Assembly: GCF_000316115.1 (NCBI RefSeq)
Contig: NZ_JH993797.1
Location: 7,537,961 to 7,601,960, forward strand
Direction of reading: 5' to 3'
Source: Leptolyngbya sp. PCC 7375
Lineage (GTDB): Bacteria > Cyanobacteriota > Cyanobacteriia > Phormidesmidales > Phormidesmidaceae
DNA length: 64,000 bases
Positions 26,774 through 34,415 of this stretch are shown here, piece after piece (position 1 is the stretch's first letter; each line of letters starts with the position of its first letter). The notes below the pieces were generated by a model. The model had not been told where the DNA came from. It made no database searches and worked only from the letters and a program-made list of their open reading frames with translations. A program made the position numbers and the translations under genes.

Positions 26774-28762
26774 CTAAAGCTCAAGATCAAAATCTAAATA
26801 TAGGAATACATCTTGAGGAGCGCTGTCATCAATATCTACCAATGGCACACCCAAATCTAGACGTAGATTTAATTTCTCAACTGGGCGATAGGTGAAGCCT
26901 ACACCGGTACCGAGAAGAAAACGATCATCGTTAACAGTGGTGCCAGATTCAGTATTCCAAACAGCTGCCATATCTATAAACGGGCTGAGCAACATGATCG
27001 GTGCTCCTGATTCATCACGCTGTATCGTGATTCGATCTTCAACCGAGAGACGAACACCATTATCGCCAAATCGGGCGTTCTGACTATAGCCCCGTACCGA
27101 TTGGCGACCCCCAATCACAAACTGTTCTGACCCCAGCAGGGTATCTGATGCTAGCTGAACATCACCTTGAATAATCAACAAATGATCTGGGTTGAGAACC
27201 TGGGCCCGTTGCACCTGGCCCAGCCAGCCCACAAACTGACTATCCGCTTGGGGCGATGACAAATTTGTTGCATCTAGCCAATCAACGCCTAGACTAAACT
27301 GAGATCGCAACGCCCATGCTCCTTGGGGATCTCGGCGTAGATAATCTTGACCAAACTGGATTACACTGGCACTGTTGCTAGAGAAATCTGTTGACGCAAT
27401 GCGGGTGTCACCATCCCGGTGACGAAACCCTAGGGAAAGGGCAAACTCCTCGCGAGGATTGCGCACCAGGGGCTGACGATAGGTTAGCTCGTAAACTTGC
27501 GCATCGCCTTCAATATCAAATGAGGCCAGTTCCTGGGGAGAGATAATCTCAAACTCACTGGGCAAAAAACGCGCCGAAATTGTCCCGTTCATGGGATTGA
27601 TGGGGGCGCTATAGCTTAATTCATATAGGTGGGACCCCCCTGTGGTGGCCCGATAGGCAGCTGCCCGTATTTGGTCACCAATACCCAAGGGGTTGCGATA
27701 GGTAACATTAGCGCCCATACGAACCACACCAACACTCACGGGTGAATCAGTGTCTAGGGTGAGATGGGCTTCAAGCTGCTCGGCTTCATCAATGCGCACC
27801 ACCAGAATACTTTGCCCTAAGCCTGTGCCTGCTCGGAGACTGGCCTCAATGTTGTCAATTAGGGGATCGGCCCGTAGCAGTCGTAGCTGATCTTCTAGAT
27901 CAAACTGGTTTAGAGGGGTTTTGGCCCCTAGGTTAATTCGCGATCGCACATAGTTAGCCAGTCGATCGGCTTCTTCTATGCGAATCTCCTCTAAGCTACC
28001 TTCAATAATTTGTAATTGGACAACGCCATCCGTAATCGGCTGGTTAGGCAGAACAGCTCGCGAGGTAATGTATCCCTCATTGAGATAAAGCTGAGTGATG
28101 GAATCTGCAGCTTGCCGTAGTTCATCGATTCCTAGTGCCCGACCCACAAAAGGTGACAGAACAGTATCGAAGTCTGATTCATCAAACACAGTACTATCCA
28201 GCACTTCAAACCGCTGAACCGTAACTGTAGGGCCTGTTTCTGGAGGTGGCTCAGCCGACTCAGGAGGAGGTACAGGGGTTGTTGGTAATACAGGGTCTGG
28301 ATCTTCTGTTTCTGGCTCGGCTTCAGGTAGTGGCTCTGGCAAACTATCTGCTGGGGGTGGCGTAGCAGGCACTTGTTGACTGACTAGAACACTTGATTGA
28401 GGCAGGTTTAGTCCGCCAATCTCTTCAGGAGCCATGGGCTCAGGCAACGGTATTGCCTCCGTCGCATCAAATGCTTTAGGAGACGTGACAACAGATGGGG
28501 CATGGGCATCGCCTACCCAATCACTTTTAGGGGAAGGAGCCTCAATAGACGCGGAATTGTCATCGATTACCCGATCACCTGTGGCGGAAGCATCCTCAAC
28601 TAGCTTAACCTCTGTAGTTAAATGTCTATCTAATAATTCGGATGTTGGTAATTCTTGTCTTGACGGATCTGTCAGTAGAGGACCACTTGCCTTTGCAGCA
28701 GTACCTGCACCAATGCCGATGACGGTACTCAACAACAAAATCGTTGTTAGTTTCTGTTGCAT
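26774..28762 (-). CDS. TpsB/ShlB-family two-partner secretion outer-membrane transporter
   Basis: A 662-residue Omp85-superfamily protein that exports a large partner protein across the outer membrane. A signal peptide (TILLLSTVIGIGAGTAAKAS) is followed by an acidic linker, a Pro/Glu-rich stretch (about 130-175), a POTRA region (VQRFEVLDSTVFDESDF near 180, then YLNEGYITSRAVLP and LQIIEGSLEEI), and a beta-barrel from about residue 330. The conserved loop-6 motif is VRGYSQN near 570. It ends YLDFDLEL, close to the usual aromatic barrel end. No TpsA-like adhesin is within the window, so the partner lies elsewhere or it works alone. ATG start. The IS630 copy 2 lies just downstream of its stop. 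Confidence 0.88.
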   Translation of the reverse strand: MQQKLTTILLLSTVIGIGAGTAAKASGPLLTDPSRQELPTSELLDRHLTTEVKLVEDASATGDRVIDDNSASIEAPSPKSDWVGDAHAPSVVTSPKAFDATEAIPLPEPMAPEEIGGLNLPQSSVLVSQQVPATPPPADSLPEPLPEAEPETEDPDPVLPTTPVPPPESAEPPPETGPTVTVQRFEVLDSTVFDESDFDTVLSPFVGRALGIDELRQAADSITQLYLNEGYITSRAVLPNQPITDGVVQLQIIEGSLEEIRIEEADRLANYVRSRINLGAKTPLNQFDLEDQLRLLRADPLIDNIEASLRAGTGLGQSILVVRIDEAEQLEAHLTLDTDSPVSVGVVRMGANVTYRNPLGIGDQIRAAAYRATTGGSHLYELSYSAPINPMNGTISARFLPSEFEIISPQELASFDIEGDAQVYELTYRQPLVRNPREEFALSLGFRHRDGDTRIASTDFSSNSASVIQFGQDYLRRDPQGAWALRSQFSLGVDWLDATNLSSPQADSQFVGWLGQVQRAQVLNPDHLLIIQGDVQLASDTLLGSEQFVIGGRQSVRGYSQNARFGDNGVRLSVEDRITIQRDESGAPIMLLSPFIDMAAVWNTESGTTVNDDRFLLGTGVGFTYRPVEKLNLRLDLGVPLVDIDDSAPQDVFLYLDFDLEL

Positions 28763-29157
28763 GGGTCTCCTCTTATCTCCACCACAGGGTTACACTGCCA
28801 TCGGTTGCCTGGCTTAAGGACGCCTATTACAAACCCGATTTTCCGTGCTGACTGTATCACAACCAAAGACGTTAATTGCAAAGGACCAATACTATGCCTA
28901 GGACTAGCCAGACCTAGTTACTATTGGTAACTCCTTACAACCTATTCCCTACCGGGATTTACGCAGATTTCCGGTAACTTTTAACAGGCTGAGCATCAGC
29001 ATCCGTTAATTAGAGTGCCCAACTAATCAAAATTTATGCCTGGAATATTCACCATTGCTGATTTAAGGGGGAATCGATCTGGAAGACTTGCTCACTCCCT
29101 AAATGTGACAGATAGCGGCACACTGATGAGCAGCAACGCCCTAACGATTTAAGTTTC
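28763..29157. other. Intergenic region
   Basis: About 395 bases between the TpsB-like start and the folP stop, both leftward. It should contain the TpsB promoter. No convincing hairpin or ORF is visible. Confidence 0.5.
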
Positions 29158-30279
29158 CTAAAACTCAGTCTGTTGCTCAGTCTGCCTCCAGATAGCATCG
29201 GCAACCCGGGCAACATCCGCCATAGCTGCCCCATTGTGAACGCGTAGGATATCAGCTCCCCCCACAATAGCTGCTGTACAAGCTGCTGCAGTGCCCCATT
29301 CCCGCTGTTTGGGATCAGGTTGATCTAAAAGCCAACCGATAAAGCTCTTGCGAGAGGCACCGACTAAAATTGGGCAGCCCAACTCCGCGAGGTCTGACAG
29401 CTTCCGCAAAATTTCCAGGTTTTGAGGATAGCTTTTCGCAAATCCAATACCAGGATCAATACAAATATTTTGCATAGGAACGCCAACTGCTAACGCTTGC
29501 TCAATTTGCTTCCGTAGAAACTTGGAAATTTCACCCATCAGGTCGCCATAGTCTGTCATTTGCTGCATCGTTTCCGGCGTACCTCGCAGATGCATTAAAA
29601 TGACAGGCACCTCTTTTTCAGCAGCAACTTTGAGCATATCGGGCTCATAGGTAGCTCCCGAAATATCGTTAATAATGTCTGCACCAGCTTCAACCGCTGC
29701 CCGAGCCACCGTGGCTCGGGTGGTATCCACTGAAATCACGGCTTGATTGAGGGCTTCATTGTCAGTTTGGCGAATGGCCTCAATCACGGGTATCACCCGG
29801 TTCAGTTCCTCACCCAGAGAAATCTGCTCTGCCCCTGGTCGAGTCGACTGGCCGCCCAGATCTAAAATGTCAATATTGGCTGCTAACAAAGCCTCTGCCT
29901 GTTTGAGTGCTGTTTCCACAGAGTTAAACTGGCCACCATCGCTAAAGCTATCAGGGGTGACATTAATTACCCCCATCAGATAGGTGCGTTCACCCCAGTT
30001 AAACTGATGCCCCCGAATAGTCCAGGCTTGGCGGTTAGCCACCTTCTGTTGACCTTCGGCCATAAATAATCGTGCCAGTCGATCATAGGTGCCAGGGCCA
30101 ATGTACTCTGGGTGAGCACGTAACTTGCTGTACATCCACACCAGGTCTTTACCGTCGAAGATCCGAATATCGACAAACCAGCTTTTAAGCTGCGGTTTTA
30201 GACCGTTGGCAGTTTCAAGTGCGTCGGTCCACCGTTCAAATTCCTGTTTAAAACTGCGGGTTACTACCGTAAAGGTCAT
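29158..30279 (-). CDS. folP: Dihydropteroate synthase with N-terminal extension
   Basis: Makes 7,8-dihydropteroate from p-aminobenzoate and 6-hydroxymethyl-dihydropterin diphosphate in folate synthesis. The TIM barrel starts near residue 94 with YLMGVINVTPDSFSDGG, the pterin-phosphate loop; LDLGGQSTRPGAEQIS, ISVDTTRATVARAAVEAG, DIINDISGA, PVILMHLRGTPE, ICIDPGIGFAKS and LVGASRKSFIGWLL follow in order, so the enzyme is complete. The ATG at 30279 gives 373 residues, about 90 more than typical. The extra N-terminal part (residues 1-80) reads like real protein (IFDGKDLVWMYSKLRAHPEY) but I do not recognise it; an internal Met near residue 71 would give a normal length. The start shares CATG with the divergent DUF362 gene. 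Confidence 0.93.
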   Translation of the reverse strand: MTFTVVTRSFKQEFERWTDALETANGLKPQLKSWFVDIRIFDGKDLVWMYSKLRAHPEYIGPGTYDRLARLFMAEGQQKVANRQAWTIRGHQFNWGERTYLMGVINVTPDSFSDGGQFNSVETALKQAEALLAANIDILDLGGQSTRPGAEQISLGEELNRVIPVIEAIRQTDNEALNQAVISVDTTRATVARAAVEAGADIINDISGATYEPDMLKVAAEKEVPVILMHLRGTPETMQQMTDYGDLMGEISKFLRKQIEQALAVGVPMQNICIDPGIGFAKSYPQNLEILRKLSDLAELGCPILVGASRKSFIGWLLDQPDPKQREWGTAAACTAAIVGGADILRVHNGAAMADVARVADAIWRQTEQQTEF

Positions 30280-31093
30280 GGCTGCTCAGACTACTCAGAC
30301 GAAGAAGATTGACACTGCTACTCATACCGCTAAAGTGGCAGACTTTATTTATACTCCGCCAGTAACGGCTCAAGGAGCAACGAGAATTTTAGTAAAACCG
30401 AATTTGGGGTATCCCAAGGGACCACCGGTAACGGTTGGTATGTCGGTTTTATCAAAAGTGCTACAGGGACTTCGCCAGGCCAGCCCTCAAGCTGAGATTT
30501 TGGTGGTAGAGGGTGTTTGCTCCAACCTCTCTTTAGCAGAAATTGCTAATCAGAATGGCCTCTACGACATTTTGGATGATGGTATGACGGTACTTGATGC
30601 CGATACATTGCCCTGTGTTGCCTATCGCAACCGTTCCCCTCAGCCTGTACGTTATTCAGAGCTATGGGCACCCAAGCTGCTGAAGGAAGTGGACTGTCGT
30701 ATTTCTGTCAGTGCTTTCAAAGTGACTAGCCTGAAAGAACGTCCGTTAGTATCGGCTACCCTAAAAAACCTATATGGGTTATTCCCAAGGGCTAAGTACA
30801 AAGCCCGCAGTGCTCATTCTAGAGGCCAACTCCATAGACCCTCAGTACCGCAGATTTTGCAAGATGTTTATGGCACTATTGGCCATCTGTTCGATGGTGG
30901 CGTGGCCGACTGTAGCCAAAAGTTTATCAGCCAAGATTGGCGACCCGATGTGGGGCAAGGGTTTGCCGTTGGACGGGTAGTATGGGGTAATGACCTACTG
31001 GCTATAGATCGCCAGGCCTGTCAGCTAGCACAAGAGCCTGATGCGAATTATTTGGCACCTATCGAGGCATTAAGGCAAAAACTAGAGGATTAA
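30278..31093 (+). CDS. DUF362 domain protein
   Basis: A 271-residue protein matching the DUF362 pattern: ILVKPNLGYPKGPPVTVG near the start, EILVVEGVCSN, then a middle block LKEVDCRISVSAFKVTSLKE and LKNLYGLFPR, and a late VVWGNDLLAIDRQACQLA. Family members are often linked to iron-sulfur proteins, but no Cys cluster is seen here, and the biochemical role is unknown. ATG at 30278 (an open stretch upstream to 30125 lies inside folP and is not needed). Both ends are locked to neighbours: its ATG overlaps the folP ATG in CATG, and its TAA overlaps the DUF1997 stop in TTAA. Confidence 0.85.
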   Translation: MAAQTTQTKKIDTATHTAKVADFIYTPPVTAQGATRILVKPNLGYPKGPPVTVGMSVLSKVLQGLRQASPQAEILVVEGVCSNLSLAEIANQNGLYDILDDGMTVLDADTLPCVAYRNRSPQPVRYSELWAPKLLKEVDCRISVSAFKVTSLKERPLVSATLKNLYGLFPRAKYKARSAHSRGQLHRPSVPQILQDVYGTIGHLFDGGVADCSQKFISQDWRPDVGQGFAVGRVVWGNDLLAIDRQACQLAQEPDANYLAPIEALRQKLED

Positions 31094-31764
31094 CCCCTAC
31101 GCCCAGGTAAAGGTAGATTCATCATTGTGTGGAAGTCTTCTTGAACTTTGTGGGTAAGGCGTTTAGAAATCTGCCGCACAATTTGGTTCAGTAACTTGTC
31201 ACCGGAGGCTTTAACCAGGGATTGGGGTAATGCCTGAATAAATTTGGGCATCTGCACCTTCGTTTGCAGATTAAGTTCCCATTCCACGTGGGTGGCTTGT
31301 CCCTTGGGCAGTTTCTTACTTTGCTTTTCTTCCAGGGACATGGCAGCACTAAAGTCTACATCGTATCCTTCAGGTTCATGACCCGGTACGGGGATGGTCT
31401 CAATTTTATATACGCCACGATTTTGAGGTAGCAGATGCAGGCCAATTTTGGGCTGGATCTGAAAATTGAGGCTGCCAAAGCGACCCAGGGAAATGGCGTA
31501 TCCATTATGGCCGATGGGCTTAACATCCATAGGCTCAGCACATCGGGTAAACCAACCCTGGTGGGAGTCTAGATAGCTGGCTACGGTATCGACGTCGGCA
31601 TACATCTCCATATTGCCAACGTAATAGCCTTCAAAAATTATCGTGTCGGATACACCCAAATTATTATTGCTGTTCAACGTTTGGTCATTTGAAACCATAC
31701 TAGGTGACGTCTGCGAAGTGTCAGAAACTCCTGAATGAGAATACTGTGTAGAAGACACGTGCAT
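31090..31764 (-). CDS. DUF1997 family protein
   Basis: A protein of about 224 residues conserved in cyanobacteria and plastids. The DUF1997 domain starts near residue 40 (FEGYYVGNMEMYADVDTVAS) and runs through WFTRCAEPMDV, GHNGYAISLGRFG, FQIQPKIGLHLLP and VEWELNLQTKVQMPKFIQAL to KLLNQIVRQISKRLTHKVQE, an SRPBCC-like pattern. The ATG at 31764 is chosen over a TTG at 31785. The first 35 residues are Ser/Thr/Asn-rich and probably disordered. Function is not established; a lipid or pigment binding role is only a guess from the fold. Confidence 0.85.
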   Translation of the reverse strand: MHVSSTQYSHSGVSDTSQTSPSMVSNDQTLNSNNNLGVSDTIIFEGYYVGNMEMYADVDTVASYLDSHQGWFTRCAEPMDVKPIGHNGYAISLGRFGSLNFQIQPKIGLHLLPQNRGVYKIETIPVPGHEPEGYDVDFSAAMSLEEKQSKKLPKGQATHVEWELNLQTKVQMPKFIQALPQSLVKASGDKLLNQIVRQISKRLTHKVQEDFHTMMNLPLPGRRG

Positions 31765-32241
31765 AAAATCTAAAGTTCTAAACAATCTATCGGTAAACTG
31801 TCAAGATGCGCTGGGTGCTTGCTAATGGCTAGCTTAGCGATAGCTTTTGGCTATTTCCATGGTGGGCAAGTACAGGGATTAATTATCGGAATAATTAATT
31901 TACCGTTATACCCCCAGGTTACTGAGTTAAAAAAATAAGTAACCATCGTTAAACCACGGATATGGACTTACGGGCAAACCCTGTTGTTATAAGTCATAGC
32001 TCACCCATTTAAACTTTATTGTTATTCGTTAAGTTTAGTCGATTTTTTTAGGACCACAATTTTTTCGATAGAGGCTTAATGAAATTCAAAGATACGAACA
32101 TCAAGTGTGAGTCTGGTGTGAATTGCTTAATGTTCAAAGGTGTTGGCAGGGCTTTGTCAGTAATAACAGAGCTGAGGTATCTGAGGTGCAGCCAACGTTA
32201 CAGTTTGGTACGTTGAGAGGGGTTGGGGCGTAACTACAGGT
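31765..32241. other. Divergent promoter region with an AT hairpin
   Basis: About 480 bases between DUF1997 (leftward) and the NmrA-like gene (rightward). At 31878-31899 a perfect 9-bp dyad (ATTAATTAT, 4-base loop, ATAATTAAT) lies about 115 bases upstream of DUF1997; it might be an operator. Nothing else is recognised. Confidence 0.4.
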
Positions 32242-32901
32242 ATGAAAATGAAAGTATTGGTTGTTGGAGCGACAGGACAAACTGGGCGACGAATTACGAA
32301 TCAACTGAGTGGTTCCGATATGGCTGTGAAGGCAATGGTGCGAGATCGTTCCAAGGCTGATTTCTCAGAGGCTGTGGAAGTCGTGGTCGGGGACGTGCTC
32401 AAGCCTGAAACGTTGGCTGTTGCGATCGCAGGTTGCGATGCCATTATCTGCGCAACGGGGGCGGCCCCAAGTTTTGATATGACTGGCCCCTACCAGGTGG
32501 ATTTTGTAGGCACTAAAAATCTGGTTGATGCGGCTACATTAGCCGGTGTCAAGCGCTTTGTGATGGTTTCTTCACTCTGTGTATCTAAGTTCTTCCATCC
32601 GCTTAACCTGTTTTGGCTAGTTCTTTATTGGAAAAAGCAGGCGGAGACTTATATTGCCAAGAGTGGCTTGACCTACACAATTGTGCGACCTGGGGGACTG
32701 CGTAATGAGGATAGTGGAGACCCGATTTTAATGGCGTCGGCAGATACCCTGTTTGAGGGTGGGATCGCCCGAGAAAAGGTAGCGCAGGTGTGCATTGCCG
32801 CTCTGAGCGAACCAGAATCTGAAAATAAGATTGTCGAGATTGTGATGAATTCTGAGGCCCAGGCGCAGCCATTTGGGGCGTTGTTTGCCGGGGTCCGATA
32901 A
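32242..32901 (+). CDS. NAD(P)-binding protein, NmrA/Ycf39-like atypical SDR
   Basis: A 219-residue Rossmann protein. The dinucleotide-binding loop is VVGATGQTGRRI at residues 6-17; further blocks are VVGDVLKPETLAVAIAGCDA, VKRFVMVSSLCVSK and TIVRPGGLRNED, as in atypical SDRs of the NmrA/Ycf39 group. The Tyr-x3-Lys pair is only partly present (YWKKQAETY), common in this group. Substrate unknown; relatives act in pigment or photosystem assembly. ATG at 32242; a second ATG at 32248 is equally possible. Two tight hairpins follow its stop. Confidence 0.87.
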   Translation: MKMKVLVVGATGQTGRRITNQLSGSDMAVKAMVRDRSKADFSEAVEVVVGDVLKPETLAVAIAGCDAIICATGAAPSFDMTGPYQVDFVGTKNLVDAATLAGVKRFVMVSSLCVSKFFHPLNLFWLVLYWKKQAETYIAKSGLTYTIVRPGGLRNEDSGDPILMASADTLFEGGIAREKVAQVCIAALSEPESENKIVEIVMNSEAQAQPFGALFAGVR

Positions 32902-32920
32902 TCGCCCATGGGATGGCGTC

Positions 32921-32944
32921 CCAATTTTTTTACACAAAAATTGG
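32921..32944. terminator. AT-type hairpin, bidirectional terminator candidate
   Basis: Perfect 9-bp stem CCAATTTTT / AAAAATTGG with a 6-base loop, only 20 bases after the NmrA-like stop and facing the ccsA/ycf5-type stop on the other strand. Confidence 0.65.
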
Positions 32945-32967
32945 AGGGGGGGCAATTCCCCCCCTCC
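32943..32967. terminator. GC-type hairpin beside the AT hairpin
   Basis: Perfect 10-bp stem GGAGGGGGGG / CCCCCCCTCC with a 5-base loop, overlapping the end of the previous hairpin by two bases. The two stems cannot both form fully. It ends 27 bases before the converging cytochrome assembly gene. Confidence 0.65.
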
Positions 32968-32993
32968 AGGGTCAACTATTCACCGGTCCTACA

Positions 32994-33989
32994 CTAGAAA
33001 AACCAACCGTAGCTATGGAGACCTTTACCCAGCAAATTCACACCTAGATAGCATACCCAAACCACCACAAAACCAGATGCCGCAATAAATGCAGGCTTAC
33101 GGCCTTGCCAACCTTTGGTGATGCGTGAATGCAGGTATGCCGCAAACACTAGCCAGGTAATTAGGGCCCAAGTTTCCTTGGGGTCCCAGCTCCAGTAAGA
33201 ACCCCAGGCTTCATTGGCCCAGACACCGCCGGAGATGATGCCAATGGTGAGTAGGGGAAACCCAAGACCAATAATGCGATAGCTAATGTTGTCTAGAGTA
33301 TCTGCCAGGGTGAGACGCTGTATGGACAGGGCCGTCTTCGCTGGTTTTTCTAGCACGGCCGTACCGCCGCCTGCACTAGTAGTAGCCATGACCGCTTCAT
33401 TGGCTTTCTGTTCAGCGGCCCGATTGAGGATGTATTTACGATCGCGAAATCCCCCTGTGCCCACAGAGCTACCTTTCAGTTCAACCGTCTGGCCACGGGT
33501 GATAACAAGGAATGCGATCGCAACCAGTGACCCTACCATTAAGGCCGCATAGCTCAGCAACATGACGCTGACATGCATCATCAGCCAGTTGGATTTGAGG
33601 GCAGGTACCAGCGGCTCTGAGACCTGCATGTTGCTGGGGAGAGAAATGGTGGCAAATGCAGTGATCCCCATGGCAGCCGGTGCGGTCATAGCACCGACCC
33701 AAAGGCTATTACTCATGCGCTCCGCAACAAAATGGATGGCCGTAATCCCCCAGGCAATAAAGAAAAGAGACTCGTAGAGATTACTAAGGGGAAAATAACC
33801 GCCTTCAATCCATCGGGCTACCAATAAAGCGGCAATGCAGAGATTGGCAATGGCCATGCCAGTGGTGCCCAGGATTTTAAGCCAGTTAATTCCAGGAAAG
33901 GCAAGGCTGCTCCAGTAGAGGAGCATCGTCAGAAATAGGACGGCAAAAGAAGCGTTGTCAAGCAGTCCTTGAAGGGTAACTAAATCCAT
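32994..33989 (-). CDS. ccsB: System II cytochrome c biogenesis protein (CcsA/Ycf5/ResC type, often named CcsB)
   Basis: A 331-residue membrane protein with about eight spans that passes heme to apocytochromes c in the thylakoid lumen. The tryptophan-rich heme-handling motif is WGSYWSWDPKETWA near residue 270; conserved His residues lie in spans around it (HVSVMLLSYAALM; LHSRITKGWQG). It ends VNLLGKGLHSYGWFF, the typical plastid/cyanobacterial Ycf5 C-terminus. A polar stretch of about 60 residues (VELKGSSVGTGG onward) lies in the middle. ATG start. Naming is confused: the plastid homologue is CcsA/Ycf5, while many automatic annotations say CcsB. Family is certain. Confidence 0.93.
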   Translation of the reverse strand: MDLVTLQGLLDNASFAVLFLTMLLYWSSLAFPGINWLKILGTTGMAIANLCIAALLVARWIEGGYFPLSNLYESLFFIAWGITAIHFVAERMSNSLWVGAMTAPAAMGITAFATISLPSNMQVSEPLVPALKSNWLMMHVSVMLLSYAALMVGSLVAIAFLVITRGQTVELKGSSVGTGGFRDRKYILNRAAEQKANEAVMATTSAGGGTAVLEKPAKTALSIQRLTLADTLDNISYRIIGLGFPLLTIGIISGGVWANEAWGSYWSWDPKETWALITWLVFAAYLHSRITKGWQGRKPAFIAASGFVVVWVCYLGVNLLGKGLHSYGWFF

Positions 33990-34415
33990 TAGGAAGTAAT
34001 GTGAAGCCCTGCGATTTGATGTGTACTGGCCGCTTGTGTGACGACCATTACAATTTTACTAGAGAAATGAGGAGCCAGAGAACCCTTAGCGGTTGTCTGT
34101 TTTACGATTTCCTCGACGAATCGTGAAATCCTTCAAGAATTTTGGGGTCTTCCGGATAAATGCTCACTACACTGGCAGTCGGTACATAGATGGCATAGAT
34201 GGCATCGGTTTTGTGGGTTAGATTCAGACGTATCCCTTATACAATGCGTTTTGGTCGGCTCTGGCAGATGCAAATGTCCAGGTGAATCAGGATTTTTGCC
34301 CTATGCCCCAAACACATTCAAGGCATAAACTCTGAATTTTCTACTACGAAAACTGTCAGCGCTGGATGTGAATATAGTTTAGTGACAAAAAATTAGCAGC
34401 CCTCGAGAGGTAACT
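33990..34415. other. Intergenic region with a coding remnant
   Basis: About 430 bases between the divergent ccsB and pgi genes; it must hold both promoters. Apart from a protein-like open stretch on the minus strand (listed separately, 34102-34236) nothing is recognised. A tandem pair of CATAGATGG lies near 34190. Confidence 0.45.
34102..34236 (-). pseudogene. Possible remnant of a degraded gene
   Basis: A 44-codon open stretch without a start codon reads like globular protein: LNLTHKTDAIYAIYVPTASV then VSIYPEDPKILEG. A second frame just upstream (FTWTFASARADQNALYKGYV) looks like its continuation after a frameshift. It may be the 3' end of a lost gene upstream of ccsB. No family is recognised, so this rests on appearance alone. 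Confidence 0.25.

Noticed and set aside
30125..30277. Upstream extension of the DUF362 frame
   Set aside because: It is fully inside folP on the other strand and precedes the family start; the ATG at 30278 is sufficient.
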